Made by a program: the position numbers and the translations under genes. The notes under the pieces are model-generated. The model had not been told where the DNA came from. It saw nothing but the letters and a program-made list of their open reading frames with translations, and ran no database searches. A stretch of 64,000 bases of DNA from Saprospiraceae bacterium (GTDB taxonomy: Bacteria; Bacteroidota; Bacteroidia; Chitinophagales; Saprospiraceae), in contig JADJLQ010000002.1 in NCBI GenBank assembly GCA_016709995.1, positions 1,116,001 through 1,180,000 of the forward strand. Direction: 5' to 3'. Shown piece by piece: positions 42,036 to 52,183 of this stretch. Position 1 is the first letter of the stretch; each line of letters begins with the position of its first letter.

Positions 42036-42980
42036 TTATTCTTGGGTTGATGAAGCCAGTTTGTCCATCTTTTTCTGTACTCCAGGATCGGTAGGCAATG
42101 CCGGTAATGACTTAAGATAATTATATAATCCTTCGAGTTCAACCTCACTGTGGGCTGCGATGCCGGGCCAGGGCATAAACTCCGCTTTCAACACCTTGCC
42201 TTCGGGAGTCTTGCCGTTGCGCATGGTCTCCACAAATTGGGTGACAGTCCATTTGCCTAGATTTCCGCCGCCAGTAATATTTGGAGCTGGAGGCGAAACA
42301 GGGTCAGGAGATATACCTCCATTTAATTGGGCACCATGACACGATTTGCATCCTATAAATTTAGAGAAGTATTCACCATAAGCAGGATCAGTAGAAATAT
42401 TAGGTGCTGAAATATGATGGACTGCATCGTGATCAATGACATCGTATGGGTATAAATTGCCAAACATGCCGGCACCAGCCATCACCTTAGCAGTGAATGT
42501 AAAATTAGTAGGTCCCTGCTTTTTTTCAATAGGATCTACCGTTTTTAGATATGCTATAAGGCAGCCAAGGTCTTGGTCACTCATCTGGCCAATATTTTCT
42601 GACGGCATCACCATCAAGGTTCTTCCAGTAGGATTAAGTGCGTGGCGTAGTGTCCGTACGTAATCGAGGTCGGAGTATTTTTCTGTTGCGCTTCCTAGAG
42701 CCCGGGTAAGGTTTGGACTGGACATGTATCCGATCATTGGGTCATTAAAAAAATCACTTCCTGCCAGATCATGTCCATGACAAGTTCTGCACTCAACTGA
42801 TAACACCTTGCCTCTTTCAATAGATGCACTATCACCTGGTATAGTGATTGCTTCAACCTTTGGGGTATAGATACGCCCTGCTAGATTTTCAAATTTTGAT
42901 TTTAGATAAAAAATAGCAGCGCTAATAACTATAGCTAAGCCGACGAGAGAAATCCCGATCCATTTTAAAGTCTTTGCCAT
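42036..42980 (-). CDS. Di-haem c-type cytochrome, membrane-anchored (copy 2)
   Basis: The 314-aa protein repeats the layout of copy 1: a membrane helix (IGISLVGLAIVISAAIFYL), then CRTCHGHDLAGSDFFNDPMI and CKSCHGAQLNGGISPDPVSP. Both proteins end in nearly the same form, with PWPGI, then LYNYLKSLPA and LPTDPGVQKK or its equivalent. By eye the two agree at well over half of all positions, with no gaps needed, so the duplication is fairly recent but both copies keep all haem ligands. It lies upstream of copy 1 on the same strand and could be co-transcribed. A LuxR-type regulator gene ends 158 bp upstream. Confidence 0.9.
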   Translation of the reverse strand: MAKTLKWIGISLVGLAIVISAAIFYLKSKFENLAGRIYTPKVEAITIPGDSASIERGKVLSVECRTCHGHDLAGSDFFNDPMIGYMSSPNLTRALGSATEKYSDLDYVRTLRHALNPTGRTLMVMPSENIGQMSDQDLGCLIAYLKTVDPIEKKQGPTNFTFTAKVMAGAGMFGNLYPYDVIDHDAVHHISAPNISTDPAYGEYFSKFIGCKSCHGAQLNGGISPDPVSPPAPNITGGGNLGKWTVTQFVETMRNGKTPEGKVLKAEFMPWPGIAAHSEVELEGLYNYLKSLPALPTDPGVQKKMDKLASSTQE

Positions 42981-43138
42981 GGTTTTTTAAATTAAATGAT
43001 TTTTTGGGTTAATATTCATGGGCCCTACATAGTTTAGTTCACTATACTTAAACTTTTTTCTTTAAAGGTAAAAAAAACTAATATTTAATAAGATGATAAA
43101 AGGAATTTTTTTTCAATATCTACTTTTTTTCATTTTTA

Positions 43139-43792
43139 TCAAATCAATTTATTTTTAATCGCAAATTGTGTCAAGCCGGCGATGCCATTCACCTCCAGTT
43201 TTTGAATAATATTGTTGCGATGAGTATCTACTGTACGCGGACTGATATACAGTTGATGTCCAATGGCGGTAGAGGATAGACCTTTGGCTACCAGTTTTAG
43301 TATTTCTATCTCCCTTTCTGAGAGCTTGGTGAGTTCAGGATTTGCAGAGACCGGAGTCTTATGAGCAAGTGCCATCGTAACTTCTCCGGTAAAGTATTTT
43401 TGTCCCCTGGCTACCATCGTTATAGCGGTCACTAATTCATCTAGCGATGAGTTTTTGTAAAGAAATCCATCCACATCATGCTGTAAACAGGACTCAATCA
43501 ATTCTCTGGATTGCATCATGGTGAGCAGGATAAATTTTATGCCAATAAAATCTTTTTTAATGATTTGAAGCGCTTCTAATCCGGTAAGCTGTGGCATATC
43601 GTGATCTGCGAGGACTACATGAGGCTTGACACCAAAGCGTAACTGATGTACGAGATCCTGGCCATTGACCGCTGTTCCGATGAGGTCAAAGTGATCGACC
43701 GTTTCTAACAAGGCGACCAGCCCTTCACGAACTAATTGGTGGTCATCCGCCACAAATATTTTGATTTTAGGTTCAGGTAGCTTGGTTTCCAT
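43139..43792 (-). CDS. NarL/LuxR-family response regulator
   Basis: The 217-aa protein has a receiver domain with D16/D17 (FVADDHQLVREGLVALL), phosphoacceptor D63 in VVLADHDMPQLTG, and Lys in FLYKNSS. A LuxR helix-turn-helix at about 150-215 reads TKLSEREIEILKLVAKGLSSTAIGHQLYISPRTVDTHRNNI. The ATG follows directly on the stop of the upstream TPR histidine kinase (TAAATG), so the two form a linked pair. Because the kinase is frameshifted in this sequence, the regulator may lack its partner unless the frameshift is an error. The tandem cytochromes just downstream are possible targets. Confidence 0.94.
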   Translation of the reverse strand: METKLPEPKIKIFVADDHQLVREGLVALLETVDHFDLIGTAVNGQDLVHQLRFGVKPHVVLADHDMPQLTGLEALQIIKKDFIGIKFILLTMMQSRELIESCLQHDVDGFLYKNSSLDELVTAITMVARGQKYFTGEVTMALAHKTPVSANPELTKLSEREIEILKLVAKGLSSTAIGHQLYISPRTVDTHRNNIIQKLEVNGIAGLTQFAIKNKLI

Positions 43793-45789
43793 TTATTTTT
43801 GTTCGATAGGGATCGTGATGGTACTATTCGTGCCGTGTGGTTGAATGTTTTCAAATTTATAACTCCCCCCCAAAGTAGCTACTCGGCTCACTATATTCAG
43901 TATACCCATGCTGGTTTTATTTTTTAGCTCATCTTCTTTAAAGCCTAGCCCATCGTCCTGAACCTGGAGTGTAAGCTGGTTGCCGGTCAAAGCCAGGATA
44001 AATAAAACATTTTTTGCCTGTGAATGCTTGATGATATTATTGATCATTTCCTGAGCGATGCGATAGATACCTATATTGATTTTATCGTTTAGTCCTGTGG
44101 TGATCCCATCGATTGAAATTTTGTAATCTACCCCTGCATTTTTTAGGGTATTGTCCAATAATAATTCTAAAGTAGGCGCCAATCCTTTCTGTTCAAGCGT
44201 AGGAGGGACCATCGTGTGCGCGAGGTTTCTTACTTCTTTGGTGGTGTCGTCCAGTTGACGGGAGATCTGGTCTATTTTTTCCGGAGTGATGGTTGCATTG
44301 GATTTAATTTTTTGGGCAACAAGGCTCACACCTAATTTGAGAGCTACGAGTTCCTGAGCTATACCATCATGCAGATCTTTAGCGATGCGTTTTCGTTCTT
44401 CTTCCTGGGCAGCTATGACGGCATTGAGCCCCTGTTTCTGTTCCTGAATGATTGCTGCGTCCAGTTCAGTCTTTTCTTTAACCTGAATCGGTGAAAATAT
44501 AAAGTACTAAACAATACAAGACCTAACAAACCCGAAATCAATCCTGTAATCCAAGTTTTCTGCTTAAAAAGTTTATTTGCTTGGGTGTTGAGTTCGAGTT
44601 TTTGAAGGGCTATAGAAGTTTCCTTGATTTGATTTTGATATTTAGCTTCAGCTTCGGCCAGGGATTTGGTATTGTCAGCTTTATATAACGAATCATCTAT
44701 AGCTACAAATTTTTTATACCAGCTTAGGGATTCCTTGTCATTGCCCAAGAGCTCGTGAGCTAAAGCAAATTGCTCATAATATACTTCTATGGGTGAAAGC
44801 AGTTTGAGTTCTTGCATTATTTTGTATCCAGCCTCTGCATATTGGAGCGCTTTCTTTGGTTGTTTTAATAAATTATAGGAGCTGGCCAGATTGATATATG
44901 GATAGACCATATTGGCTTTGCGATTGACTTTAGTTAGTAATTCTAAAGATTTCTCCGAAGAGCGTATGGCTTCTGCATATTTACTTTGATTATTATACAA
45001 CTCACTCATCCCACCTTGAATTACGCCAGCCACAAAAAAATTGTCATACTTGAGTGCCAGGTCTATCCCTTTTTGATAATAGAAAAGTGCTGAGTCTGTT
45101 TGGTCGTCTGAGCCAAAGGCGACTGCAAGATTATTGTAAGTAAAAACTGCTCCCTTCTCATCTCCATGTGTAAGTCTTATGTTTAAAGCTTTCTTTAAGT
45201 ATTCGATGGATTTGTCATGTAATTTGAGATCAGCAAAAAGGTTGCCGATATTGGCATAACCCGAGGCTACATTTTTGTATTCTTTAAGGGTTTCGTTGAT
45301 TTCAGTAGCTTTGATCAGGTAATGTATAGCTGAGTCAGACTTATATTGTTCTTTAAAATTGGTACCAAAAAAATTATACACCCTGGCGATTCCAAGCGAA
45401 TCTTTCATTTGAATCCGTAGCGGCAGCTCGTGGCGGTAGATAGCAATAGCAGAATCATAGTTGCCTTTTTCACTTTGGTAAAACCCCCTAAGACTATAAG
45501 CTCTGGCTGCCCCTTTCAGATATAAGGATTTCTTTGACATCTCTTCAAGCGTATCAGCATAAGCAGGGATAAGCTCTAAATCTTGATTTTCCAGTTCAAA
45601 GGCAAGGTCATAATAGATATCTGATTTTTTTATAGGATCCTGCTCAAGACGAAATGCCTGCCTCAAACTATCAATCATCTTTGTAGACTGACCATAGCCT
45701 GAAGGAATAAATATACCGTTGCAGAGCACCCACAGAAAAATAATTCTGATGACAGATTTAATCCTTTGGAGTAAGCATTGATAAGTCAT
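43793..45789 (-). pseudogene. TPR-containing sensor histidine kinase with one frameshift
   Basis: The N-terminal part (minus frame ending at 44413) has a signal peptide, about seven TPR repeats (such as ARVYNFFGTNFKEQYKSDSAIHYLIKATEI and YANIGNLFADLKLHDKSIEYLKKALNI) and one membrane helix (TWITGLISGLLGLVLFSTLYF). It then runs out of frame at FRLKKRLNW. If one A is restored in an A3 run at about 44475-44482 (minus-strand TTAAAG to TTAAAAG), the frame becomes FRLKEKTELDAAIIQEQKQ and continues into EEERKRIAKDLHDGIAQELVALKLGVSLVAQK, a HisKA_3 domain, and an HATPase_c domain to the stop at 43793. Restored length is about 665 aa. ATG 45789 gives the best signal peptide; 45852 is possible. It directly precedes its response regulator. 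The lesion is again a one-base homopolymer contraction. Confidence 0.85.
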
Positions 45790-46048
45790 ATTGGCTAAAA
45801 CAGGAATAGGAATGATAAAAATAATAATTTGATGGAATATGCTCGCCCACAATCACTGCTGGTTCATCAATTATCCCGACTTATTGTATTTTAGTTTCGT
45901 TTTTGGTTTTAAACTTTATCTGGATTTAGTGTTTATTCTGGCATCTCTTGTCTGGCCATTATTTATTTTTTTACATGACCCCGTTGATAATAAAGTCTTC
46001 GGGCTATTACTCTAGAATGAATGTAAATATTGATATACAAAGCAGGTA

Positions 46049-47878
46049 TCACAACTCAAATTCCCAGGCAGTCCGATATGCTCCATGGCGCTCCACATAT
46101 TCGAGAAACAATGCGTAAAAAGGATCATTACCTATGGTAGCACTGTCACCTATGACATAAAGCCTTTCTTTGGCTCTGGTGATAGCGACATTCATGCGAC
46201 GATAGTCTTTTAGAAATCCTATCTCGCCCTGCTCATTGCTTCGTACCAAGGACAGAATGATATTTTCTTTTTCCTGTCCTTGAAAACTATCGATAGTACT
46301 TATCCTCACGGTAGATTGAAGTCGCTCTTTAGCTAAAGATACCTGGCCTGAATATGGGGAAATTATGGCGGTATGTTTTTTATCCAATTGTTCTTGTTCA
46401 AACAATTGGTGGACAATATTTATTTCACCTTCATTTTGCAAACTCATGCCGTCCATACCTGCTTTTTCATTATATCCTGCTCCGGCGGTGTCGATGAAGG
46501 TAATATGGATAGCAATGTCCTGAAGATGGGGAGCAGACAATAAAAGTCCATTGTAAAAATATTCGCTGCTAAATCCGGCTATGGAAGCCTTCATCCTGTA
46601 TTGAGTATCTAATATTTCTGCATGAGGATGATTTTTTATCGCCACTTCTAAGATAGACCGGTCAAATCCAAGCCTGGTAGCCTCCTGACTAAGCACCGTA
46701 GGTGGAAGCTGAAAGTGATCTCCTGCCAGGACTATTTTTTCCGCAAATGGAAAAACACACCAGGCGAGTGGTTCGAGACATTGTCCTGCTTCGTCCATGA
46801 CTAAGGTGCTAAATTTTTCCCATTTGGAGGATGAATCATAGATGCCTATCGGTGTGCCGGCTACGACGGAAGCTTCTTCATATAATTTGTCCTCAAAATA
46901 TCGCTGTAATCTTTTTATTTCCTGGCGAATATTTTTTACTTCCAGGAATAATAAATTTCGTTGCTCTCGCTCTGCTTTTCCAAAGCTCCGTTTATATTTC
47001 AAAGCCATTCGCCTGAATTCTTCAGCTCGTTTTTTTAATTCTTTGATTTCTTTTTGTTGGGCGCTGTTCTGTAATTTTCCTTCTGGAGTATGGAGATATA
47101 TATCCAGGTCGACCTTGGTGGCATTGCCCACTCTCAGCAGATTTATTCCCTGCAGGATGAGCCCTTTTGAAATATTGTCTACTGCTGTATTGCTGGGAGC
47201 CGTCACCAAAACTTTTTCACCAGCTAATACTAATTGTTGGATAGCTTCTATCAGGGTGGTGGTTTTGCCTGTACCGGGTGGACCATGTACTATGACCAGG
47301 TCTTTGTTATGGACTATTTTATTAACTGCTTGTCTTTGACTCGTATTTAGATTTTCATTTTTAAAGTGCAGTGCGTTTGACTCATTCAGGAATATTTTTG
47401 GGGACTCAATGTTTTTTTCATGCAATTTTAAAAAAAGGCGATTGAGGTCTTTACGTTCTTCTATACCCTTTAAAGTTTTAGTCATAAGGGTAGTGGTGCG
47501 TGTATCCGGAGTCAACTTGATGCCCAAACCATCGTCCTCTATCCATTCTGGGAAATCCGGTGCAAACAATCGCAGTTCGCCTGATTTACCATCCAGGTTG
47601 ATCAGTACTCCTTTGATGGGTTCCTCTCCGGTTATAAAACATTCTATAGCTACCCCATCTTTAAACATATTTATTTCCTGAGGATATGGTATTCTAAAAC
47701 TCAGTTCAGGGTAGTCTGCATAACCGAAATATTTTTTTACTATTCTTATTGGCTGGATGGCCAGGCCTTCGGCTTTTAATTGTTTGAGCGTATGGCTTTG
47801 ATCCAATCTGTACCGCCGGGCCTGTTCTTTTTCCTCGAGTTCGATACAAGTCAAAAGATTGCTGATAATAGGATTCAT
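46049..47878 (-). CDS. DNA2/UPF1-like superfamily 1 helicase
   Basis: The 609-aa protein is an SF1B-type NTPase. The N-terminal ~190 residues form an OB-like/accessory region (YFGYADYPELSFRIPYP). Walker A is VHGPPGTGKTTTLIEAI, motif Ia is VTAPSNTAVDNI, and Walker B is LVMDEAGQCLEPLAW, a DEAG box. Motif III is VLAGDHFQLPPTV, motif V is TIDSFQGQEKENIILSLVRS, and motif VI is RRMNVAITRAKERLYVIGD. A coiled stretch (KELKKRAEEFRRMALKYKRSF) lies in the 1A/1B insertion, as in IGHMBP2/SMUBP-2. Such enzymes unwind DNA or RNA 5' to 3'. No nuclease domain is seen. The gene stands alone between a kinase gene and the DUF1080 gene, with about 160-260 bp on either side. Confidence 0.94.
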   Translation of the reverse strand: MNPIISNLLTCIELEEKEQARRYRLDQSHTLKQLKAEGLAIQPIRIVKKYFGYADYPELSFRIPYPQEINMFKDGVAIECFITGEEPIKGVLINLDGKSGELRLFAPDFPEWIEDDGLGIKLTPDTRTTTLMTKTLKGIEERKDLNRLFLKLHEKNIESPKIFLNESNALHFKNENLNTSQRQAVNKIVHNKDLVIVHGPPGTGKTTTLIEAIQQLVLAGEKVLVTAPSNTAVDNISKGLILQGINLLRVGNATKVDLDIYLHTPEGKLQNSAQQKEIKELKKRAEEFRRMALKYKRSFGKAEREQRNLLFLEVKNIRQEIKRLQRYFEDKLYEEASVVAGTPIGIYDSSSKWEKFSTLVMDEAGQCLEPLAWCVFPFAEKIVLAGDHFQLPPTVLSQEATRLGFDRSILEVAIKNHPHAEILDTQYRMKASIAGFSSEYFYNGLLLSAPHLQDIAIHITFIDTAGAGYNEKAGMDGMSLQNEGEINIVHQLFEQEQLDKKHTAIISPYSGQVSLAKERLQSTVRISTIDSFQGQEKENIILSLVRSNEQGEIGFLKDYRRMNVAITRAKERLYVIGDSATIGNDPFYALFLEYVERHGAYRTAWEFEL

Positions 47879-48036
47879 GCAGTGACGGGGTAAACAAGAT
47901 CGATTGGATCCAGGCTATTTAATTTAGTAGGTCTTCAATTATAACTAGCTACGCTTTTATGAATCACAGCTCCGTGTCAAGATACATTTATATTCATTAC
48001 ACCGACTTAGATTCTATAGTATGCGGGCAAGTGCGA

Positions 48037-48621
48037 TTAAATTTCTGCCAGTTTAATTTTTCTGTACTGGATGCTCATCTCATTGCCGGGGTGCAACTGT
48101 AAGCCGATAGGACCCATTGCCGGGATTTTTTCTGAGGTATAGGTCATGACCATTTTGCCATTGAGCCATACGGTATAGGTTTTATCCACGACACGTATTT
48201 TCATAGTGTTCCAATCCTTTGGTTTAAGTATTTGAGCTACCCCCGTAGCTTCTACCGGATATCGAAGGCCAGGTATATAAGGCGATCCTGTCAAATCACG
48301 TTTGAGCGATCCACTGATACCTATTTGTATCTGGTCAGATTCACTTCTGAGAAATACACCAGAGTCGACAGTGCCATCACCCATTTTGAAGTCGGTCTGA
48401 AATATAAAGTTTTTGTATTCCTTTTCAGTCCAAAGGTTAGAGCCTTTTTTCTCGGCATTACTCTGGATGTAAAGGATGCCTTTTGATGCGGAGTAACAAG
48501 TATTGTTTTCAGGCACTTTCCATCCTGAAAGCGTCTTGCCATCAAATAATTTATGTAGTTTTTGCGCTGAGAGCGAACAAAAGGCCAATAAGCTAAATGT
48601 AATAATTAATAAATTTTTCAT
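48037..48621 (-). CDS. DUF1080 (3-keto-disaccharide hydrolase-type) exported protein, copy 1
   Basis: The 194-aa protein has a signal peptide (NLLIITFSLLAFCSLSAQ). The lectin-like DUF1080 fold shows KLFDGKTLSGWKVPENN, LWTEKEYKNFIFQTDFKM, DGTVDSGVFLRSESD, PKDWNTMKIRVVDKTYTVWLNGK and PIGLQLHPGNEMSIQYRKIKL. Proteins of this domain cut 3-keto-glycosides or bind carbohydrate. It is divergent from the large cytochrome/HEAT lipoprotein gene across about 150 bp. A second DUF1080 protein with a longer leader lies at 52524-53300, and the two flank that lipoprotein. Confidence 0.9.
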   Translation of the reverse strand: MKNLLIITFSLLAFCSLSAQKLHKLFDGKTLSGWKVPENNTCYSASKGILYIQSNAEKKGSNLWTEKEYKNFIFQTDFKMGDGTVDSGVFLRSESDQIQIGISGSLKRDLTGSPYIPGLRYPVEATGVAQILKPKDWNTMKIRVVDKTYTVWLNGKMVMTYTSEKIPAMGPIGLQLHPGNEMSIQYRKIKLAEI

Positions 48622-48735
48622 CTTATGAATGTAATAATAATTAAATAAACCGAATTAAAAATGGTATAGTAATAGGTCTTTTGATCGTATTCCTTGATTT
48701 AGCAGTCTGAGCATCTTTTTTAGTAATCTTTTGCC

Positions 48736-48743
48736 TACATTTG
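48736..48743 (+). promoter_or_regulatory. TAnnTTTG box before the cytochrome/HEAT lipoprotein gene
   Basis: TACATTTG matches the -7 consensus and lies 26 nt before ATG 48770, giving a short ordinary leader. A TTG start at 48731 would overlap this box and is unlikely. A related TAATCTTTTG lies just before it. No clear -33 element. Confidence 0.4.
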
Positions 48744-48769
48744 GCAACTTTCTACTCAAACTTCCTTTC

Positions 48770-51700
48770 ATGAAAAATCTTGCGCTTTATTTCAGCACTA
48801 TGCTCACACTATTTGTATTCATAAGTTGTACTTCTGAGGGTCCTTCGAAAGAGGCACAGCCGGACCTGCTGACCATTACCCAGGATTCTGTCTCTGCCTT
48901 CAAATTGGCGACAGAGATCATGGCACAATCAGCCATCAAGCTGGCTCCGGGCATCCAGATCAGCCTTTGGGCTACCGATTCGCTGGCTCCTGATCCTGTA
49001 GGCATGGATATCGATCATAACAATAATATTTATTTGACCAGGACCAATAGGCAAAAAAATTCAGAGTTCGATATTCGGGGCTATCCACAGTGGATGACCC
49101 GGTCCATAGGATTTAAAAGTGTAGAGGACCGCAGGACCTTCCTGCATGGAGAGTTTGCTCCGGAAAAATCAAAAGAAAATAGCTGGCTCCCGGATCTCAA
49201 TGGCGATAGCTTACATGACTGGCATGATCTGGCAGTAGAAAAAGAAGAAGTATGGCGCTTAAGTGATCAAAATGGTGATGGTATGGCTGATATCTCGACC
49301 AGGGTAGTCAACGATTTTAATAACGAAGTGACGGATATCCTGGCAGGAGTACTGGTCAGAGAAAAAGACATGTTTCTTACAGTGGGTCCAGATGTGTGGC
49401 ATATGGAAGATACCGATGGGGATGGCATCATGGATAAAAAAACATCTATCTCCACCGGATACTCTGTACATATAGGGTTTAGTGGTCATAATCTGTCGGG
49501 GATTATAGAAGGACCAGATGGCAAGATCTACTGGAATATTGGAGATATAGGAGCGAATATCACCGATCTGGCTGGTAATAATTATCCGCATCCCAATGAA
49601 GGCATGATCTTACGAAGCAATCCTGATGGTAGCGATTTTGAAGTTTATGCCCAAGGGTTACGCAATACCCATGAATTTGTATTCGATAATTATGGCAATC
49701 TGATCTCCTCGGACAATGATGGTGATCACCGTGGTGAAAGCGAGCGACTCGTGCATGTGGTCGAAGGTGCCGATGCCGGATGGCGATCAAACTGGCAGTA
49801 TGGTAAATACACCGATCCAAAAAATAATCGGTATCATGTGTGGATGGATGAAAAAATGTCGGTACCCCGATGGGAGGGACAAGCTGCTTACATTATACCA
49901 CCTATACAAAACTTTCACAATGGGCCAACGGGCATGGTTTTTAATCCCGGCACCGCCCTTGGAAAAGATTGGCTCAATCGATTTTTCCTCGTAGAATTTG
50001 TAGGAAATCCTTCTTCATCACATATTTGGTCTTTTGATCTGAAGCCAAAAGGGGCTTCGTTTGAATTGAATACTGATATAGATTTTGTAAGTGGCATTTT
50101 ACCTACAGGCATCCGTTTCGGCACGGACGGGGCATTGTATGCTGCTGACTGGGTCAATGGTTGGAACACAAAAAATTATGGTAGAGTGTGGAAATTGGAT
50201 GTGGCTCCGGATAAAAATGATTTGAAGTCTGAAAGGGCTGAGGTAGCAAGTATAATGAAACAAAAGTTTTCAGGTCTCAAGGAAGATCTGCTTTCTACCT
50301 ATCTATATCATGCAGACATGCGTATCCGCCAAAGGGCAGAGATAGAACTCGCCAATCGCGGAGATCGATCTTATGATTTATTCAAAAAGGTAGTCGGGCA
50401 GAAGGATAATCAATTGGCACGCGTGCACGGTATCTGGGGCTTGGGTATATTGATGGACAAGAATAAGCCAGGATCATCTAAATATGCTACAGACCTCAAA
50501 GCCCTGCTTGATGATACCGACGAAGAGATCGTGGCTCAAAGTATCAAAGTGCTTGGGGATCAAAAGGTCAATGATGCAGGTGTTCTTATACAACCGAAGC
50601 TGATAAGTTCCAATCCACGTATCAAGTTTTTTGCCTGCCAGGCCATGGGCAGATTGAAGCAGAGTGGTGCATTTGATGATTTGGTAAAAGTATTGATCGA
50701 TAATAATGACCAGGATGTGTATATTAGACATGCGGCTGCACTGGCTTTGTCCAGGATAGGAGATGCTGAGAAACTAGCTTCGTTGGCTTCTCATAATTCC
50801 CGGTCAGCCCGTATCGGTGCTGTGCTGGCATTGCGAAGATTGAAGAGCCCTCTGATTAAAATTTTCCTTATCGATCAGGATGATTACATTGTAGCTGAAG
50901 CGGCCAGAGCAATTAACGATGACGAATCTATTCCGGATGCCTTGCCTGAATTAGCTAAATTATTGGAACAAAACCGGTTCACTTCGGAGCCTATCGTGAG
51001 AAGAGCGATCAATGCCAATCTCCGGGTTGGAGACGATGCTTCTCTCCAAAGACTACTTACGTACTCCCAGCGTAAAGATGTGGATCCTGTGCTGGCCGGA
51101 GAAGCGATGGCTACTATCGGCACCTGGGCCAATCCGAGTGAGACAGACAGGGTAGATGGCAGGTATCGGGGTGTGATCACCAGGGATGCAGCGACAGTTG
51201 CCAACAGGGTAAAGCCCGTGCTGGGATCTTTAATCAGCTCAGGGCATCCATCAATGCTCATTGCGGTATCCAAATTGATAGGGGAGTTGAAAATCAATGA
51301 TCACAATGATGATCTCCTGAAGTTGATGTCCAAAAATGATTCGGTCGATGTACGAATGGCAGCATTGGATGCTTTGAATCAACTCCAATATCCCAAATTA
51401 GCCGAAGCAATATCGATGGGTATGAATGATAAAAGTCCACGTATGCGCGCATCCGCGATTGGGCTGATGAATAAAATCGATCTTGCTCCGGCGATGCTAG
51501 CTCAAATGGTCTCTGATCTGATGAAAAAGGGAAATGCAAATGAACAGCAGCGGTTGATTGGGGCACTGGCCAAAATGCCACTGACCAAAACAGAATCCAT
51601 TCTTTCCAAATTGCTGGATGATCAAAAAAGTAAAAAACTGCCGGCTCATCTGGCTCTTGACCTGGCAGAAACTGTAGAACAATCTGGTAGTGCCAGTCTC

Positions 51701-52183
51701 AAGGATAAACTTAAATCTATGGAGTCTCATGCCAGTATCATGGATGAATATGCAGCCGCTCTGGAAGGTGGAAATCGCCGGGCCGGGTATCGGTTTTTTA
51801 CAGAAAATACTACCGCACAATGTGTCAAATGTCATAGTTTTAATGGTTCCGGGAGCGATGTGGGTCCTGATTTGTCTCATATAGGCAGTACTTTGACACG
51901 ACAGCAGATACTGCAGGCCATGGTCGAACCTACTGCCAGACTGGCTCCAGGCTACGGAGTAGTCACCCTCAAACTTAAGGATGGGACTGAAGCATTTGGT
52001 AAGCTCGACAAGGAGACACCAAAAGAACTGATTTTGATCACGGCCAGTGCAGAGCCTTTACGTATACCGATAGATCGTATTGCTTCCCGTAAAAACATTC
52101 CCTCCAGCATGCCGGTGATGATAGATAAGATGTCTAAAAGAGATATGCGGGATGTAGTGGAGTTTTTGGCTGGAATGAAGTAA
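48770..52183 (+). CDS. PVC-type beta-propeller/HEAT-repeat/cytochrome c lipoprotein
   Basis: The protein is about 1,137 aa. It opens with a lipoprotein signal peptide (FVFISC). An N-terminal dehydrogenase-like beta-propeller (about 40-500) has DPVGMDIDHNNNIYLTRTNR, GDSLHDWHDLAVEKEEVWRLSDQNGDGMAD and GPTGMVFNPGTALG-like segments. HEAT repeats (about 520-1000) include FACQAMGRLKQSGAFDDLVKVL and IRHAAALALSRIGDAEKLASLA. The C-terminal cytochrome c domain has one haem site, CVKCH, near residue 1018, with GPDLSHIGSTLTRQQILQAMVEPTARLAPGY-type sequence. This three-part architecture is common in Planctomycetes and Bacteroidota and often sits in gene groups for sugar and sulfated-glycan use; the substrate is unknown. 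A start at 48731 (TTG) is rejected in favour of 48770. Confidence 0.92.
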   Translation: MKNLALYFSTMLTLFVFISCTSEGPSKEAQPDLLTITQDSVSAFKLATEIMAQSAIKLAPGIQISLWATDSLAPDPVGMDIDHNNNIYLTRTNRQKNSEFDIRGYPQWMTRSIGFKSVEDRRTFLHGEFAPEKSKENSWLPDLNGDSLHDWHDLAVEKEEVWRLSDQNGDGMADISTRVVNDFNNEVTDILAGVLVREKDMFLTVGPDVWHMEDTDGDGIMDKKTSISTGYSVHIGFSGHNLSGIIEGPDGKIYWNIGDIGANITDLAGNNYPHPNEGMILRSNPDGSDFEVYAQGLRNTHEFVFDNYGNLISSDNDGDHRGESERLVHVVEGADAGWRSNWQYGKYTDPKNNRYHVWMDEKMSVPRWEGQAAYIIPPIQNFHNGPTGMVFNPGTALGKDWLNRFFLVEFVGNPSSSHIWSFDLKPKGASFELNTDIDFVSGILPTGIRFGTDGALYAADWVNGWNTKNYGRVWKLDVAPDKNDLKSERAEVASIMKQKFSGLKEDLLSTYLYHADMRIRQRAEIELANRGDRSYDLFKKVVGQKDNQLARVHGIWGLGILMDKNKPGSSKYATDLKALLDDTDEEIVAQSIKVLGDQKVNDAGVLIQPKLISSNPRIKFFACQAMGRLKQSGAFDDLVKVLIDNNDQDVYIRHAAALALSRIGDAEKLASLASHNSRSARIGAVLALRRLKSPLIKIFLIDQDDYIVAEAARAINDDESIPDALPELAKLLEQNRFTSEPIVRRAINANLRVGDDASLQRLLTYSQRKDVDPVLAGEAMATIGTWANPSETDRVDGRYRGVITRDAATVANRVKPVLGSLISSGHPSMLIAVSKLIGELKINDHNDDLLKLMSKNDSVDVRMAALDALNQLQYPKLAEAISMGMNDKSPRMRASAIGLMNKIDLAPAMLAQMVSDLMKKGNANEQQRLIGALAKMPLTKTESILSKLLDDQKSKKLPAHLALDLAETVEQSGSASLKDKLKSMESHASIMDEYAAALEGGNRRAGYRFFTENTTAQCVKCHSFNGSGSDVGPDLSHIGSTLTRQQILQAMVEPTARLAPGYGVVTLKLKDGTEAFGKLDKETPKELILITASAEPLRIPIDRIASRKNIPSSMPVMIDKMSKRDMRDVVEFLAGMK

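Noticed and set aside
46842..47339. 165-residue open frame on the plus strand
   Set aside because: It is opposite the helicase P-loop region (Walker A and motif Ia); low-complexity, no start context or homology.
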